Source of the DNA: Bacteroidota bacterium
Lineage (GTDB): Bacteria; Bacteroidota; JABWAT01
Assembly (NCBI GenBank): GCA_020161835.1
Contig: JAIUNL010000020.1
Location: 20,295 to 84,294, forward strand
Direction: 5' to 3'
Length of the DNA: 64,000 nt
Below, piece by piece: positions 52,313 through 59,822 of the stretch (the stretch's first letter is position 1; every line of letters begins with the position of its first letter). The translations under genes and the position numbers were made by a program. The notes below the pieces were generated by a model, which was not told where the DNA came from, ran no database searches, and saw only the letters and a list, made by a program, of their open reading frames with translations.

Positions 52313-52343
52313 CCAAGGTACGGCGTTTTAAAAATGTTGTCAA
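52313..52343 (-). promoter_or_regulatory. Phage promoter of the ACGCCGTA type (copy 3), before Bro-N copy 2
   Basis: TTGACA at 52,343-52,338, a 17-base spacer, TACCTTGG at 52,320-52,313. Shares ACGCCGTACCTTGG with the promoter at 50,333 and ACGCCGTA with that at 49,243. Confidence 0.78.
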
Positions 52344-52357
52344 GAGCCCAAACCGGT

Positions 52358-52831
52358 TCATGATTTAATCCCCTGAGTGTTATTGCCCGATAAATCTGTC
52401 AGGTCACCAAAAGTAAGCGTTCCTAGAAAATTACGGGCATCATCCTTATTTACATTTCTGAACGGGATTGCCATTGATTTTATCTGCCTGAGAATCGATT
52501 TGTTAAACAGGTCAATCATAAGCAAAACATCAGAAACGCGGGCATCTTTAGACACAGTGATATTATGATTGCTCTCGCCAGTTTCGCCAAATTCAGCGAT
52601 AAGGGTGAACTCAGCCCTTCGCGTGTTTGGGGAATTTTCCTTCTTTGGCAATTCATTTCCGAGATACCGCATAATCTCTTCGTATTCATCGCTCCATTCT
52701 TTCGGCACCATTAATTCTGAAACCTGATATCTCAGAATTGCTGCACAAATGGCTTCAAGCCGTTCCTCCAGAAAAATTCGCTTGGGTTTAAGGCCTATAG
52801 GTGGTTTAGGCAAGGCAGTGTTATTATTCAT
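52358..52831 (-). CDS. Hypothetical phage protein
   Basis: This 157-residue soluble protein has an N-terminal Pro/Lys-rich start and a helical middle (ERLEAICAAILRYQVSELMVP). No family is recognised. It overlaps its upstream gene by 4 bases. It ends 15 bases before the promoter of Bro-N copy 2, so it closes the early/middle operon. Confidence 0.55.
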   Translation of the reverse strand: MNNNTALPKPPIGLKPKRIFLEERLEAICAAILRYQVSELMVPKEWSDEYEEIMRYLGNELPKKENSPNTRRAEFTLIAEFGETGESNHNITVSKDARVSDVLLMIDLFNKSILRQIKSMAIPFRNVNKDDARNFLGTLTFGDLTDLSGNNTQGIKS

Positions 52832-53100
52832 TCATTATCCATTTCATCGTTTTGTGCATCAATCAAAATCTGTTCGGCCTGGTAAATTATATTGTGCATT
52901 TTAACTGCATCATGAAGCGATCCCGGAGTAATTTCTTCGCAATCGTTTGTGATTCTGATCATGTCATATTTAAAACACTGGTAAGAAGAAGTGTATCCAC
53001 GTTCCCCGGCTTTGCGGGTATAAACGTAATAATTCAGCTCAGTCAGTACCCGCCAAGCAGCCTGGATCCTGCGGATAAAATCCTGCAGTTTTGCCTTCAT
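52828..53100 (-). CDS. Small hypothetical phage protein
   Basis: 90 residues, mainly helical, starting MKAKLQDFIRRIQAAWRVL. Overlaps both neighbours by 4 bases, which supports a real operon member. No family. Confidence 0.55.
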   Translation of the reverse strand: MKAKLQDFIRRIQAAWRVLTELNYYVYTRKAGERGYTSSYQCFKYDMIRITNDCEEITPGSLHDAVKMHNIIYQAEQILIDAQNDEMDNE

Positions 53101-53342
53101 AAAATATCCTCATCAAGTCCGGCCTGCAGACATAGGTAATCCCACTGGAACCACCATTCTTCAGCTGCAGTAAAAGCACAGCCCGAACATTCAACCAGGG
53201 TAGAGCCGTGCCGGATGTACGGCCGGATCTGGCACGTGTCCCCATCAATAATTTCCTCGGGAGCAAACTGCACCTGATTACACTCAGGGCAACGTCCGGC
53301 CTTTTCTGGCGCAGGAAACGGCATGATGGGGAAGTTGGTCAT
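53097..53342 (-). CDS. Small zinc-finger-like phage protein
   Basis: 81 residues with CPEC, a later Cys, and CSGC, giving likely zinc ligands. The pattern resembles small phage zinc ribbons such as restriction-alleviation-like proteins (Lar), but this is only a likeness. Operon member with 4-base overlaps. Confidence 0.6.
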   Translation of the reverse strand: MTNFPIMPFPAPEKAGRCPECNQVQFAPEEIIDGDTCQIRPYIRHGSTLVECSGCAFTAAEEWWFQWDYLCLQAGLDEDIL

Positions 53343-53647
53343 TGGTTGTAATTTCTTCTGTGTTTTAAGATTCTATCAAACCCGGTTTTAATTTCATTAT
53401 CAATAACATTTTCATTTTCTTTTAAAAAAACGTACCGATGAACACCCCAGTTTAAAAACCAGGTCATAAGCCAGAACACAACACAAATAATCAATCCGGA
53501 GTAATAAAACTCATCCTGTCCATTCAAATGATTCGAGAAAAGGATTAAACTACAAAGGCCCACCATCCTGAAACAAAACCGTATAAAACGCTTGAAGTTA
53601 TTCTTCCTGTCTTCAAGCAATTCACGAGGCGTTTTTTTAGTTAACAT
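53339..53647 (-). CDS. Small membrane protein
   Basis: 102 residues with two membrane helices (about 26-43 and 50-70), a basic N terminus and a charged C-terminal tail. Unknown function. Overlaps neighbouring genes. It could be an exclusion or lysis-control protein, but nothing in the sequence proves it. Confidence 0.58.
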   Translation of the reverse strand: MLTKKTPRELLEDRKNNFKRFIRFCFRMVGLCSLILFSNHLNGQDEFYYSGLIICVVFWLMTWFLNWGVHRYVFLKENENVIDNEIKTGFDRILKHRRNYNQ

Positions 53648-54005
53648 CGAGCAAGATCTCCTTGTTGTTTTTAATCAAATGGCTCTTCAGCGTTCTGAAT
53701 GAATTGAAATAGGGAGTGTAATAGAAACTCCACTGTTCAATGTCCTTTTTGAAATGTTTTTTCCAGAATTTTACCTGTTTTGGGGAATGCAGCTGCATCT
53801 TGGCTTTGAATGTAAACCGACGGCGTTCTTCGCAATCAGTGAGTAGCCATTTCCCTTCAAAACTCCCGTTCACAAAAACCATATAAACAATTCTATCTTT
53901 TGAAATTTGTTTTTCAATTGTGACTTTATAACCATCGCAAACGAGTTTCAGTGGAGAATAAAAAGAGAGGTTTTTTTCTGCTTCATCCCAGGCAAGTTTA
54001 TCCAT
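53637..54005 (-). CDS. Hypothetical phage protein
   Basis: 122 residues, no signal or membrane segment. N-terminal Trp/Asp-rich helix and a beta-rich middle (DGYKVTIEKQISKDRIVYMVFVNG). Its start lies one base after the upstream stop. No family. Confidence 0.55.
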   Translation of the reverse strand: MDKLAWDEAEKNLSFYSPLKLVCDGYKVTIEKQISKDRIVYMVFVNGSFEGKWLLTDCEERRRFTFKAKMQLHSPKQVKFWKKHFKKDIEQWSFYYTPYFNSFRTLKSHLIKNNKEILLDVN

Positions 54006-54006
54006 G

Positions 54007-54714
54007 TTAAAATAGCTCCGCTTGTTTTAGTGATTTTGTTTTTGAGCCATTCATTCCGGCAGTAAGTTGACTGTCTTTTCCGGTTCTTACACCGGCAGAA
54101 AATGAATCATAATCCTTGTCCGTCCAGGTTCGACTGCTTTCTCGGTGCTTTACCTCTTCCAGACTGGGATATTTTTCGTCCATATAGGTTTTAATTAGTG
54201 TTTTTTCCTGAAAAGGAATAGAAAGGGTAGAAACTTTTTTCTGGATAGCAACGACAAACCCTTCACAGAACTGATCGGCGAGCTTTGTTTTATTTGTTTT
54301 TTTAAACCGTTTAAGGGATGAGAGATATTCGTTTCTTGAAGACTTGATGTTTCTCATTATAACTTCAAATGCATAGCTTCCAACCTCAACCCGGTTGTTT
54401 TCACCAATGAATAAAACCCGTAATTCATACTTCCAGGTATTGGGATTAAAGGTAGATGTTAACACAACCTCGACCCCAAATTGACGACAGATACAATTAA
54501 TTAAAGCATTTTCCCATCTGGAAAGTGTGTTTCCCTTTGAAAATGTTTTCTTTTCTATTTCACCAACATCCGAAAGCAAAACATCCTGTTGACTCACTTT
54601 GTTTTCTTCCATTAACTGGCGCACTTTATCCATTGCAGCTGCAGCTTCATTTGCGTTCGGGCTTTTACCCAGTGCCATTAGCTTTTTGATTTTGGAAAGA
54701 AGCTTTTTATCCAT
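54007..54714 (-). CDS. DUF2786 protein
   Basis: The start is set at 54,714 (MDKKLLSKIKKLMALGKS). The 235-residue protein has the DUF2786 signature KIKKLMALGKSPNANEAAAAMDKVRQLM at its N terminus and a longer C-terminal part (DUF7168-like) containing FIGENNRVEVGSYAFEVI. DUF2786 genes are common in the early regions of transposable phages. Function is not known. Confidence 0.78.
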   Translation of the reverse strand: MDKKLLSKIKKLMALGKSPNANEAAAAMDKVRQLMEENKVSQQDVLLSDVGEIEKKTFSKGNTLSRWENALINCICRQFGVEVVLTSTFNPNTWKYELRVLFIGENNRVEVGSYAFEVIMRNIKSSRNEYLSSLKRFKKTNKTKLADQFCEGFVVAIQKKVSTLSIPFQEKTLIKTYMDEKYPSLEEVKHRESSRTWTDKDYDSFSAGVRTGKDSQLTAGMNGSKTKSLKQAELF

Positions 54715-54715
54715 G

Positions 54716-55090
54716 TTAAAACCGGCCTTTCGGCTTTTCGTTTTTCTTATCCCACTCACGTTTCAGCCAGCTCATAATGAACCGACGGTAATTCGTTTTC
54801 TCACGGCCGGGGTTACTGATCAGCCAGGTGTGCATCAGGTTCAATTGCTCACGGATGAATATTACCGGATAGGGATTGGTAACACTGAGCCACCATTCCA
54901 GATCGATCGGCGGGATGGACTTCGAGAATTCAGCATGCTTCTGTACGTTCTCCAGAATGATTTCCAGGTTAGCCCGCTTGTTTATTTCAGCGTCAACCTT
55001 AATCGGGTCAGAAAAAAGCTTTGCATTTTCTTCCCTGATTTGCTGTTTCCGGGCTTCTACTCTGGAACTAAAGTCCTGCGGATTGCTCAT
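54716..55090 (-). CDS. Hypothetical early phage protein
   Basis: Start at 55,090 (MSNPQDFSSRVEAR). 124 residues, helical and basic, with a Trp-rich middle (PPIDLEWWLSV) and C terminus FIMSWLKREWDKKNEKPKGRF. Its first 23 bases overlap the end of the Mor-like gene. No family recognised. Confidence 0.55.
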   Translation of the reverse strand: MSNPQDFSSRVEARKQQIREENAKLFSDPIKVDAEINKRANLEIILENVQKHAEFSKSIPPIDLEWWLSVTNPYPVIFIREQLNLMHTWLISNPGREKTNYRRFIMSWLKREWDKKNEKPKGRF

Positions 55091-55406
55091 TTTGCTGTTC
55101 CTGTTGAAAAAGATCAAAAGTATCGTTCAATCCCCTGGGATTTTTGGCCAGAACTTCACGCACGAACCGTTCAGAAACGCCCAGGGTAACGGCGATTTCT
55201 TTGTAATTTGTGCCATCAAATTTCTTCCGCATGTAAGCGCGCATGGCATCATTAATTGCAGTCTGTGACGGGTAAATAGCGATGCCCTGAAGCTTCCACC
55301 AGAGTTGTTTAACAGTCTCTGGTCCGCAGTTATCAAGAACTAATTTCGCGTCACCGGTCAGAACCTTTTCGAGTTCAAGTTCATCCATCCAGTTAAGGTT
55401 TTCCAT
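55068..55406 (-). CDS. Mor-like transcription activator
   Basis: The 112-residue protein fits the Mor/C activator family of Mu: an N-terminal dimer part, then LWWKLQGIAIYPSQTAINDAMRAYMRKKFDGTNYKEIAVTLGVSERFVREVL, with the IYPS beta strand and C-terminal helix-turn-helix. In Mu, Mor is made early and switches on the middle promoter. The gene lies at the expected place, after GemA. It would act on one of the phage promoters, not identified here. Confidence 0.8.
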   Translation of the reverse strand: MENLNWMDELELEKVLTGDAKLVLDNCGPETVKQLWWKLQGIAIYPSQTAINDAMRAYMRKKFDGTNYKEIAVTLGVSERFVREVLAKNPRGLNDTFDLFQQEQQNEQSAGL

Positions 55407-55884
55407 TCACATTGTCTCCGGCTTTTTTCAAATTCTGTTTATCAATATCCTTAATGGCCTTCAGCAGTTGAGCCACATGATGGTGCGAAATCCACTCAAT
55501 GTTGTCCACACCGGTGATCCGCTTTATGAAGGCCGTCAAGCTGTGATCATCTTTTTCCCTGGAAACCTGCCGCCACATTCCTTCAATCATTCTGAGTTGT
55601 TTGGGGGTGGCCAATTCAGGATCCCGATCCTTCAGATGATGATATTTTGCCCGACCATAGCCCTTGTCTTCGCCTTCTTTGATCCGTCGGGGCTTATAGG
55701 TTTCATGCCAGCCCAGATTTTTAAGCTGTCTGATCAGTTTATTGGCATCCTGGTAAGTGAGATCCTTTGAAGAGTCAACACCATAACCCGAAAGGAGTCC
55801 GCGGTATTGAACTTCCTCCAGCTTCAGTACTGATTTTCCCACGTGGATCCGTGTGATCTGAGTGCGGGTGGCTTTGCCTAGCAT
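55393..55884 (-). CDS. GemA-like regulator (Mu gp16, DUF1018)
   Basis: The 163-residue protein has the DUF1018 pattern: MLGKATRTQITRIHVGKSVL, YRGLLSGYGVDSSKDLT, LGWHETYKPRR, ATPKQLRMIEGMWRQVSR, TAFIKRITGVDNIEWI. GemA in Mu changes host gene expression and DNA gyrase-related functions. It overlaps the Mor-like gene by 14 bases and the radical-SAM gene by 7. Confidence 0.85.
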   Translation of the reverse strand: MLGKATRTQITRIHVGKSVLKLEEVQYRGLLSGYGVDSSKDLTYQDANKLIRQLKNLGWHETYKPRRIKEGEDKGYGRAKYHHLKDRDPELATPKQLRMIEGMWRQVSREKDDHSLTAFIKRITGVDNIEWISHHHVAQLLKAIKDIDKQNLKKAGDNVNGKP

Positions 55885-56399
55885 TTTATGCCTCCATTAT
55901 CAAGCAGAACCCAGTCTTCATTCGGCATTTCACAGGCATCAAGCGTCCATGTTTTAGTATTTATGGAATTCAATCTCGATGGATTTTCCCGAATAAATTC
56001 ATCACGACGGATGTCCTGAATTAAATACCGAACATTAAAAACTTCATCGATTATCGGGTTAATTGATTTTATCTGGTTAACATGATGAAGCCCGACATTT
56101 AATGCACCGATATTACAGAAATCAGATAATATGTCACAATAATTTTCATTGATGAGTAACCCGTTTGTATAGATATAAACCGGGATTCCTTTAGGGATTT
56201 CGAGTAACACTTCCAGAAGGATTTCAAAATTCAGGAAGGGCTCGCCGCCTGTCAGACAAATGTTTTTGTACTCTAAAAAATTGATTTCATGAAGTAACTT
56301 TTTCTCAAATTTTGAGTTTACTGCCGGGTTTTCGTTGCAGCAATAACTGCACGACAGGTTACATTCAGTAAACAATATCAATCGAAGTAAATCCTTCAT
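55878..56399 (-). CDS. Compact radical-SAM protein
   Basis: The 173-residue protein has a textbook N terminus for radical S-adenosylmethionine enzymes: FTECNLSCSYCC, the CxxxCxxC that holds a 4Fe-4S cluster, followed by ICLTGGEPFLN (the GGEP SAM-binding motif) and later IYTNGLLIN. It is too short for a full barrel, so it resembles activating enzymes such as NrdG or small QueE-like proteins. It ends GGIKC. Substrate unknown. It is embedded in the early operon between a 64-residue gene and GemA, with 1-7 base junctions, so it is a phage gene, not a recent cargo insertion. Confidence 0.82.
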   Translation of the reverse strand: MKDLLRLILFTECNLSCSYCCNENPAVNSKFEKKLLHEINFLEYKNICLTGGEPFLNFEILLEVLLEIPKGIPVYIYTNGLLINENYCDILSDFCNIGALNVGLHHVNQIKSINPIIDEVFNVRYLIQDIRRDEFIRENPSRLNSINTKTWTLDACEMPNEDWVLLDNGGIKC

Positions 56400-56400
56400 C

Positions 56401-56595
56401 TCAAACCTTCATCATAATTAAAATTTTGATCTTTTTAAGTTCTTCTTTTCTGATTTCAACTGCTTTTACCTGATTTTTTGAATCGATTTGTTCCAATTCT
56501 TTCAGGCGGTCCAGTTGAAACTGAATCTGATCATCTATGATTGTTAAAATATCGCCAAGCTTTACGAGCCGGTCTGGCCTAACATGAGATCCCAT
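56401..56595 (-). CDS. Small coiled-coil early protein
   Basis: 64 residues, helical, Lys/Glu-rich (DDQIQFQLDRLKELEQIDSK). Its start touches the upstream gene stop by one base. It lies directly before the radical-SAM gene and could be its partner, which is only an inference from place. Confidence 0.55.
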   Translation of the reverse strand: MGSHVRPDRLVKLGDILTIIDDQIQFQLDRLKELEQIDSKNQVKAVEIRKEELKKIKILIMMKV

Positions 56596-57107
56596 CAGTT
56601 TACCTTCCTCAGTAAATAGATTCCGAATAAAATCGAATCGGCATTTTCATACATTTTCCGCATGATATCCATGGTTTTCATCCGGTCGTAACCGGTATCA
56701 AGTGCTGCACTAATTTCAGGGAGTTTTTCCAGGGGAAACGAATTGCCGGCAATGAGTTCTGCCTTAAACGGATCCATCAAATCACGTGATTTGTTTTTAT
56801 CTGTGTGCCTGATCAGGTAAGTGGTTCCGATTTTATACACATCTGGGTTCCATGGCCGGATGGTGGTAAAGCAGTTACAGGCCAGTTTATTATTCCAGTT
56901 GGTGGTGAATTTAATCTGGGGTAAATCGTCATTAACGAGGGTTTGAAACAGACCCTGTTGAATGGTTTTCACCTTCCGGGTATTGCAGGAATCGCAGACG
57001 TAAAGGTGGCCTTCATCGGGGGTTCTGTGCATGGCACAAACCTCAGAACCGCAGTGCTTGCAGGTTCGGTTCATGTCAGAAATTCTTTGGCAGAAAACGC
57101 ACGGCAT
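56595..57107 (-). CDS. Zinc-finger early protein with ASCH-like C-terminal region
   Basis: The start at 57,107 (MPCVFCQRISDMNRTC) gives 170 residues. The N-terminal 50 residues have four Cys pairs or Cys-His pairs (CVFC, CKHC, CAMH, CDSC), a double zinc finger. The C-terminal half has TTIRPWNPDVYKIGTTYLIRH and later DRMKTMDIMRKMY, which recalls ASCH-type RNA-binding domains. Fusion of the two is unusual. Function unknown. Confidence 0.6.
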   Translation of the reverse strand: MPCVFCQRISDMNRTCKHCGSEVCAMHRTPDEGHLYVCDSCNTRKVKTIQQGLFQTLVNDDLPQIKFTTNWNNKLACNCFTTIRPWNPDVYKIGTTYLIRHTDKNKSRDLMDPFKAELIAGNSFPLEKLPEISAALDTGYDRMKTMDIMRKMYENADSILFGIYLLRKVN

Positions 57108-57198
57108 CTTGTCTGTCTCCTGATGCTTTATTATTTTTGTCCCTGATAACATACCTGCCCGGCTTTCCTCAGCTGGGCTATTACTCGGGATCGGCCCC

Positions 57199-57235
57199 GG
57201 TCTTGCAATAAGGCCGGGGCTTTCTTTTTTCAGTC
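57199..57235 (+). terminator. Strong hairpin with T-run on the plus strand
   Basis: GGCCCCGG and CCGGGGCT arms are followed by TTTCTTTTTT on +. All genes around are on -, so it would stop antisense transcription rather than the early operon. Confidence 0.55.
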
Positions 57236-57240
57236 GTGTT

Positions 57241-57300
57241 TGCTCTCCGGACGGGACTCGAACCCGTATTTTCCGCCGACCTGCTTCCGGAGGGGTAACC
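57241..57300 (-). other. tRNA-like minihelix (T arm plus acceptor-like stem)
   Basis: On the minus strand there is a perfect T arm (ACGGG-TTCGAGT-CCCGT) followed by CCGGAG, which pairs with CTCCGG 26 bases earlier than the T arm. The space between the stems is only 19 bases, so D and anticodon arms cannot form. It may be a tRNA remnant or a tRNA mimic. Confidence 0.45.
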
Positions 57301-57302
57301 GG

Positions 57303-57557
57303 TTAAACCGGCAGAATGCACAGATACGCTTTGGTATCCGTCAAGTATTTTACCTTCAGGGTTTTCTTGTATCTTTTGCTGGCATTTTGTGCAGCAACAA
57401 TAGCAAGATTCAGGGCTTTTTTATTCTCCAGCTCAATTTCGATCTGCCCGTCATCGGTCGTTTTTATCCAGGCACGCAACTCCTCATATTTCCCTGCATA
57501 AGCCCGGCTCGGAACCGCATTTGCCCATTGGTTTTCTGTGATCGGTTTCAGTTTCAT
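57303..57557 (-). CDS. Small early phage protein
   Basis: 84 residues, alpha/beta, starting MKLKPITENQWANAVPSRAYAG. The stop is 2 bases from the tRNA-like element. It follows the Gam gene by 8 bases. No family recognised. Confidence 0.6.
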   Translation of the reverse strand: MKLKPITENQWANAVPSRAYAGKYEELRAWIKTTDDGQIEIELENKKALNLAIVAAQNASKRYKKTLKVKYLTDTKAYLCILPV

Positions 57558-57565
57558 ATCCTCTC

Positions 57566-58108
57566 CTATTCTACTTTTTCAGCAGCGTTTTTTAGTTCGT
57601 AACCAAACGTTTCATCCTGTTTAACTTCCAATCCAAATTCCCTGAGAACATCAGCGTTTAAACCGGATTCCGGGTTTTTGATCTGTGCGAGAATGGTGTC
57701 TTTATCAACTTCCTCTTTCGTTCTGATGAGGTCATTTTTCCAGATTGAGTTCTTGATCAGCTGGATGGTAGCATTCACTGTGTACTTGGCAATCTGGGCC
57801 ACTCTTGGCATGCCAACCCGAAAGGAAACAATACCATGATTGAGTTCTTTTGATTTCAGCTTACCGAAGTCACCACGGTTATCACAGGCGAAAGCTTCAA
57901 GGCTGTTTTCAAGCACTTTCAGGCGTTCTTCCAGTGGCGAATTCGGTAGGGTGACCTCTTTCATCCGGGTATCCTGTTCTTTGGCATTGTACTTTGCCAC
58001 GGTCTCGTTGATGCGGGCTCTGAGTGTTGCAATTTCAGACAGGGTTTTATCAGCTTCATCCCAGGAATTAATCCAGAAGATGGGTTTTGCGGGTTTAATT
58101 CTGGCCAT
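57566..58108 (-). CDS. gam: Gam-like host nuclease inhibitor
   Basis: The 180-residue protein matches Mu Gam: IFWINSWDEADKTLSEIATLRARINETVAKYN, PLEERLKVLENSLEAFACDNRGDF, and HGIVSFRVGMPRVAQ. Gam, a bacterial Ku-like protein, binds DNA ends and blocks exonucleases, protecting phage DNA. It overlaps the upstream small gene by 14 bases. Confidence 0.92.
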   Translation of the reverse strand: MARIKPAKPIFWINSWDEADKTLSEIATLRARINETVAKYNAKEQDTRMKEVTLPNSPLEERLKVLENSLEAFACDNRGDFGKLKSKELNHGIVSFRVGMPRVAQIAKYTVNATIQLIKNSIWKNDLIRTKEEVDKDTILAQIKNPESGLNADVLREFGLEVKQDETFGYELKNAAEKVE

Positions 58109-58313
58109 TTATCGTTTCCTTTTTTCCTATTTGTGTAAAGTCTAAGAGGTTCTGTTTTTCGTCTCTGATCACCATCTCTTGTCCAACTTCGAGAATGATC
58201 CAGACCGCTGAATAAATCGTAGGCTTGAAATCTGATAGTTGAAACCGGGTTCCATACAGGGTAATAATCCCTGAGCGATCTGGCCGGCGGCACAGATAAA
58301 TTGCATTACCCAT
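58095..58313 (-). CDS. Small early protein before Gam
   Basis: Start at 58,313 (MGNAIYLCRRPDRSG). 72 residues, beta-rich, no family. Overlaps the genes on both sides, consistent with a packed early operon. Confidence 0.55.
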   Translation of the reverse strand: MGNAIYLCRRPDRSGIITLYGTRFQLSDFKPTIYSAVWIILEVGQEMVIRDEKQNLLDFTQIGKKETINGQN

Positions 58314-58506
58314 GTCTTGCCTCTTCGAGTTCAAAAAAGGTAATCGGGTTACTATCACCATCGACGAAACCCATGAACTCTTTGCCCTCAACCACAGCCC
58401 AAACGGGACCAGGCATTGCCGGAGGGTTAAGCTGGTAAGTTCTTCTCTGAAAGCGTGCTGTCAGGGCTTCATCAACTTCAACTTGTTTGAGGTAATTAAC
58501 GCTCAT
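58306..58506 (-). CDS. Small early protein
   Basis: 66 residues, small beta domain (PGPVWAVVEGKEFMGFVDG). Overlaps both neighbours by 4-8 bases. Family unknown. Confidence 0.55.
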   Translation of the reverse strand: MSVNYLKQVEVDEALTARFQRRTYQLNPPAMPGPVWAVVEGKEFMGFVDGDSNPITFFELEEARHG

Positions 58507-58865
58507 TCTTGTTCTCCAGCTGAGAGTAAACCTGATTCAGGATTGTACCGGGCCGTCTGGTTTGACCGGATCTCGGTGACCGCATCATTCTGGATTTTCC
58601 GGTATTTCATTTCGGCCTGCTTGTCCTTTTCAGCCAGGCGTTTGATCAGCTGAAGGGTTTCGTTTGAAGCTTTAAACCGGGCAGATGGTGAATTGTCTCC
58701 ACCCAGACATTCTTCATAAAACAGGTCGTAATTCTCAACCGGGAAATAGACATCCTCCAGCTGTTGCTTCAGGGAAAAATTAAACATGCCGAGCCCGATA
58801 TTCATGAGAATGGATCCGCAGAGCATGGCAAAAAGCAGATAGGTCAATTGGGTTTCTGAAATCAT
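58503..58865 (-). CDS. Small single-helix membrane protein
   Basis: 120 residues. One N-terminal membrane helix (about 8-28, YLLFAMLCGSILMNIGLGM), then a soluble coiled coil rich in Glu/Lys. The layout is like i-spanin, but it is in the early operon directly after the MuB gene, so a membrane-linked early role is more likely. Confidence 0.58.
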   Translation of the reverse strand: MISETQLTYLLFAMLCGSILMNIGLGMFNFSLKQQLEDVYFPVENYDLFYEECLGGDNSPSARFKASNETLQLIKRLAEKDKQAEMKYRKIQNDAVTEIRSNQTARYNPESGLLSAGEQE

Positions 58866-59791
58866 TATCTACCCCCAAACATGAGCATATCAGATGCACT
58901 CTGAATCACTTCCTGGCTTAATTTCACCTGGTTAACTTCACAGATTCTCTGTGACCGGCGGATGAGTTTTACCAAAACCCGCGGGTTGCCCTTCGAGGCG
59001 TTATGCAGTGCCTTCCAGTGACCGTTTGCGCCGGGCAACATGGTTTCAACATAGAGGGCAGAATCTTCTTCAAGGGCATCGGCCATTTCTGACCTGATGT
59101 GATTCAGATTGGTGAGTCTGCCCACACGTGAATAGAGCTGAGCATATTCACCGCGCCGGCCCCTGAGGTTGGAAAGAAGGGTAGGCATCCCGGAAAGAAC
59201 AACCCCGATTTCAGCTTTGTCGTAGATTCTGCGGATGGTTTCCAGGGCTTTATGAGGAAGGTTTTCAGCTTCGTCAACAATGATCATCCGGCCGGATCCT
59301 TTCAGCTTTGAGACCACATCAGTCATCATCCGGTGAAGGTCGTGACCGGTTTCTCCGTTCAGCTTACTCAGAATATCTTCAAGAATTGCCCGGGCGTTGT
59401 AACCGGGATCTGCTTCAACCAGAATCACATCTGTATTGCGAAGGGCATACTGTTTTACGGCCGTAGTTTTACCCAGACCGGCATCACCAATTACAATGCT
59501 TACTTCAGCTTCAAGATGGCTGAACCGGCAGGTGTCTAAAATGCGGCCGGAAAAATAAGTCGGGATGAAATCACCCTTAATCAGCGAAATATCTTTGCGG
59601 TCGAGTTCGCGCTGAAGGTAACTTTTAATTTTATGTTCGATATTTGCAGTACCGGCTTCATATTTACCCTGCAAAATCTGGTTAACTGCAGCAGGACTGA
59701 TGCCAATTCCACGCGCAACCGCTGCCTGGGTTACTTTGTGTTTTTCCATGTAATCGAGCAGTTGCTGCACGACGTTGGTGTCTGTGCTCAT
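58865..59791 (-). CDS. MuB-like transposition ATPase
   Basis: The 308-residue AAA+ protein has an N-terminal helix-turn-helix (TQAAVARGIGISPAAVNQIL), as MuB does, Walker A GDAGLGKTT near residue 105, Walker B MIIVDEAENLPH near 170, sensor/Arg region LYSRVGRL, and a helical C terminus. It binds target DNA, delivers it to MuA and gives target immunity. The upstream gap to 59,869 holds a hairpin. Confidence 0.92.
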   Translation of the reverse strand: MSTDTNVVQQLLDYMEKHKVTQAAVARGIGISPAAVNQILQGKYEAGTANIEHKIKSYLQRELDRKDISLIKGDFIPTYFSGRILDTCRFSHLEAEVSIVIGDAGLGKTTAVKQYALRNTDVILVEADPGYNARAILEDILSKLNGETGHDLHRMMTDVVSKLKGSGRMIIVDEAENLPHKALETIRRIYDKAEIGVVLSGMPTLLSNLRGRRGEYAQLYSRVGRLTNLNHIRSEMADALEEDSALYVETMLPGANGHWKALHNASKGNPRVLVKLIRRSQRICEVNQVKLSQEVIQSASDMLMFGGR

Positions 59792-59822
59792 GAGGTTGTC
59801 TCCTTGTGCTTGTTTGTGGTTA

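Noticed and set aside
57241..57316. Functional tRNA at this place
   Set aside because: No 5' acceptor strand at the proper distance pairs with CCGGAGA, and no anticodon arm can be formed. Only the T arm and a short stem are convincing.
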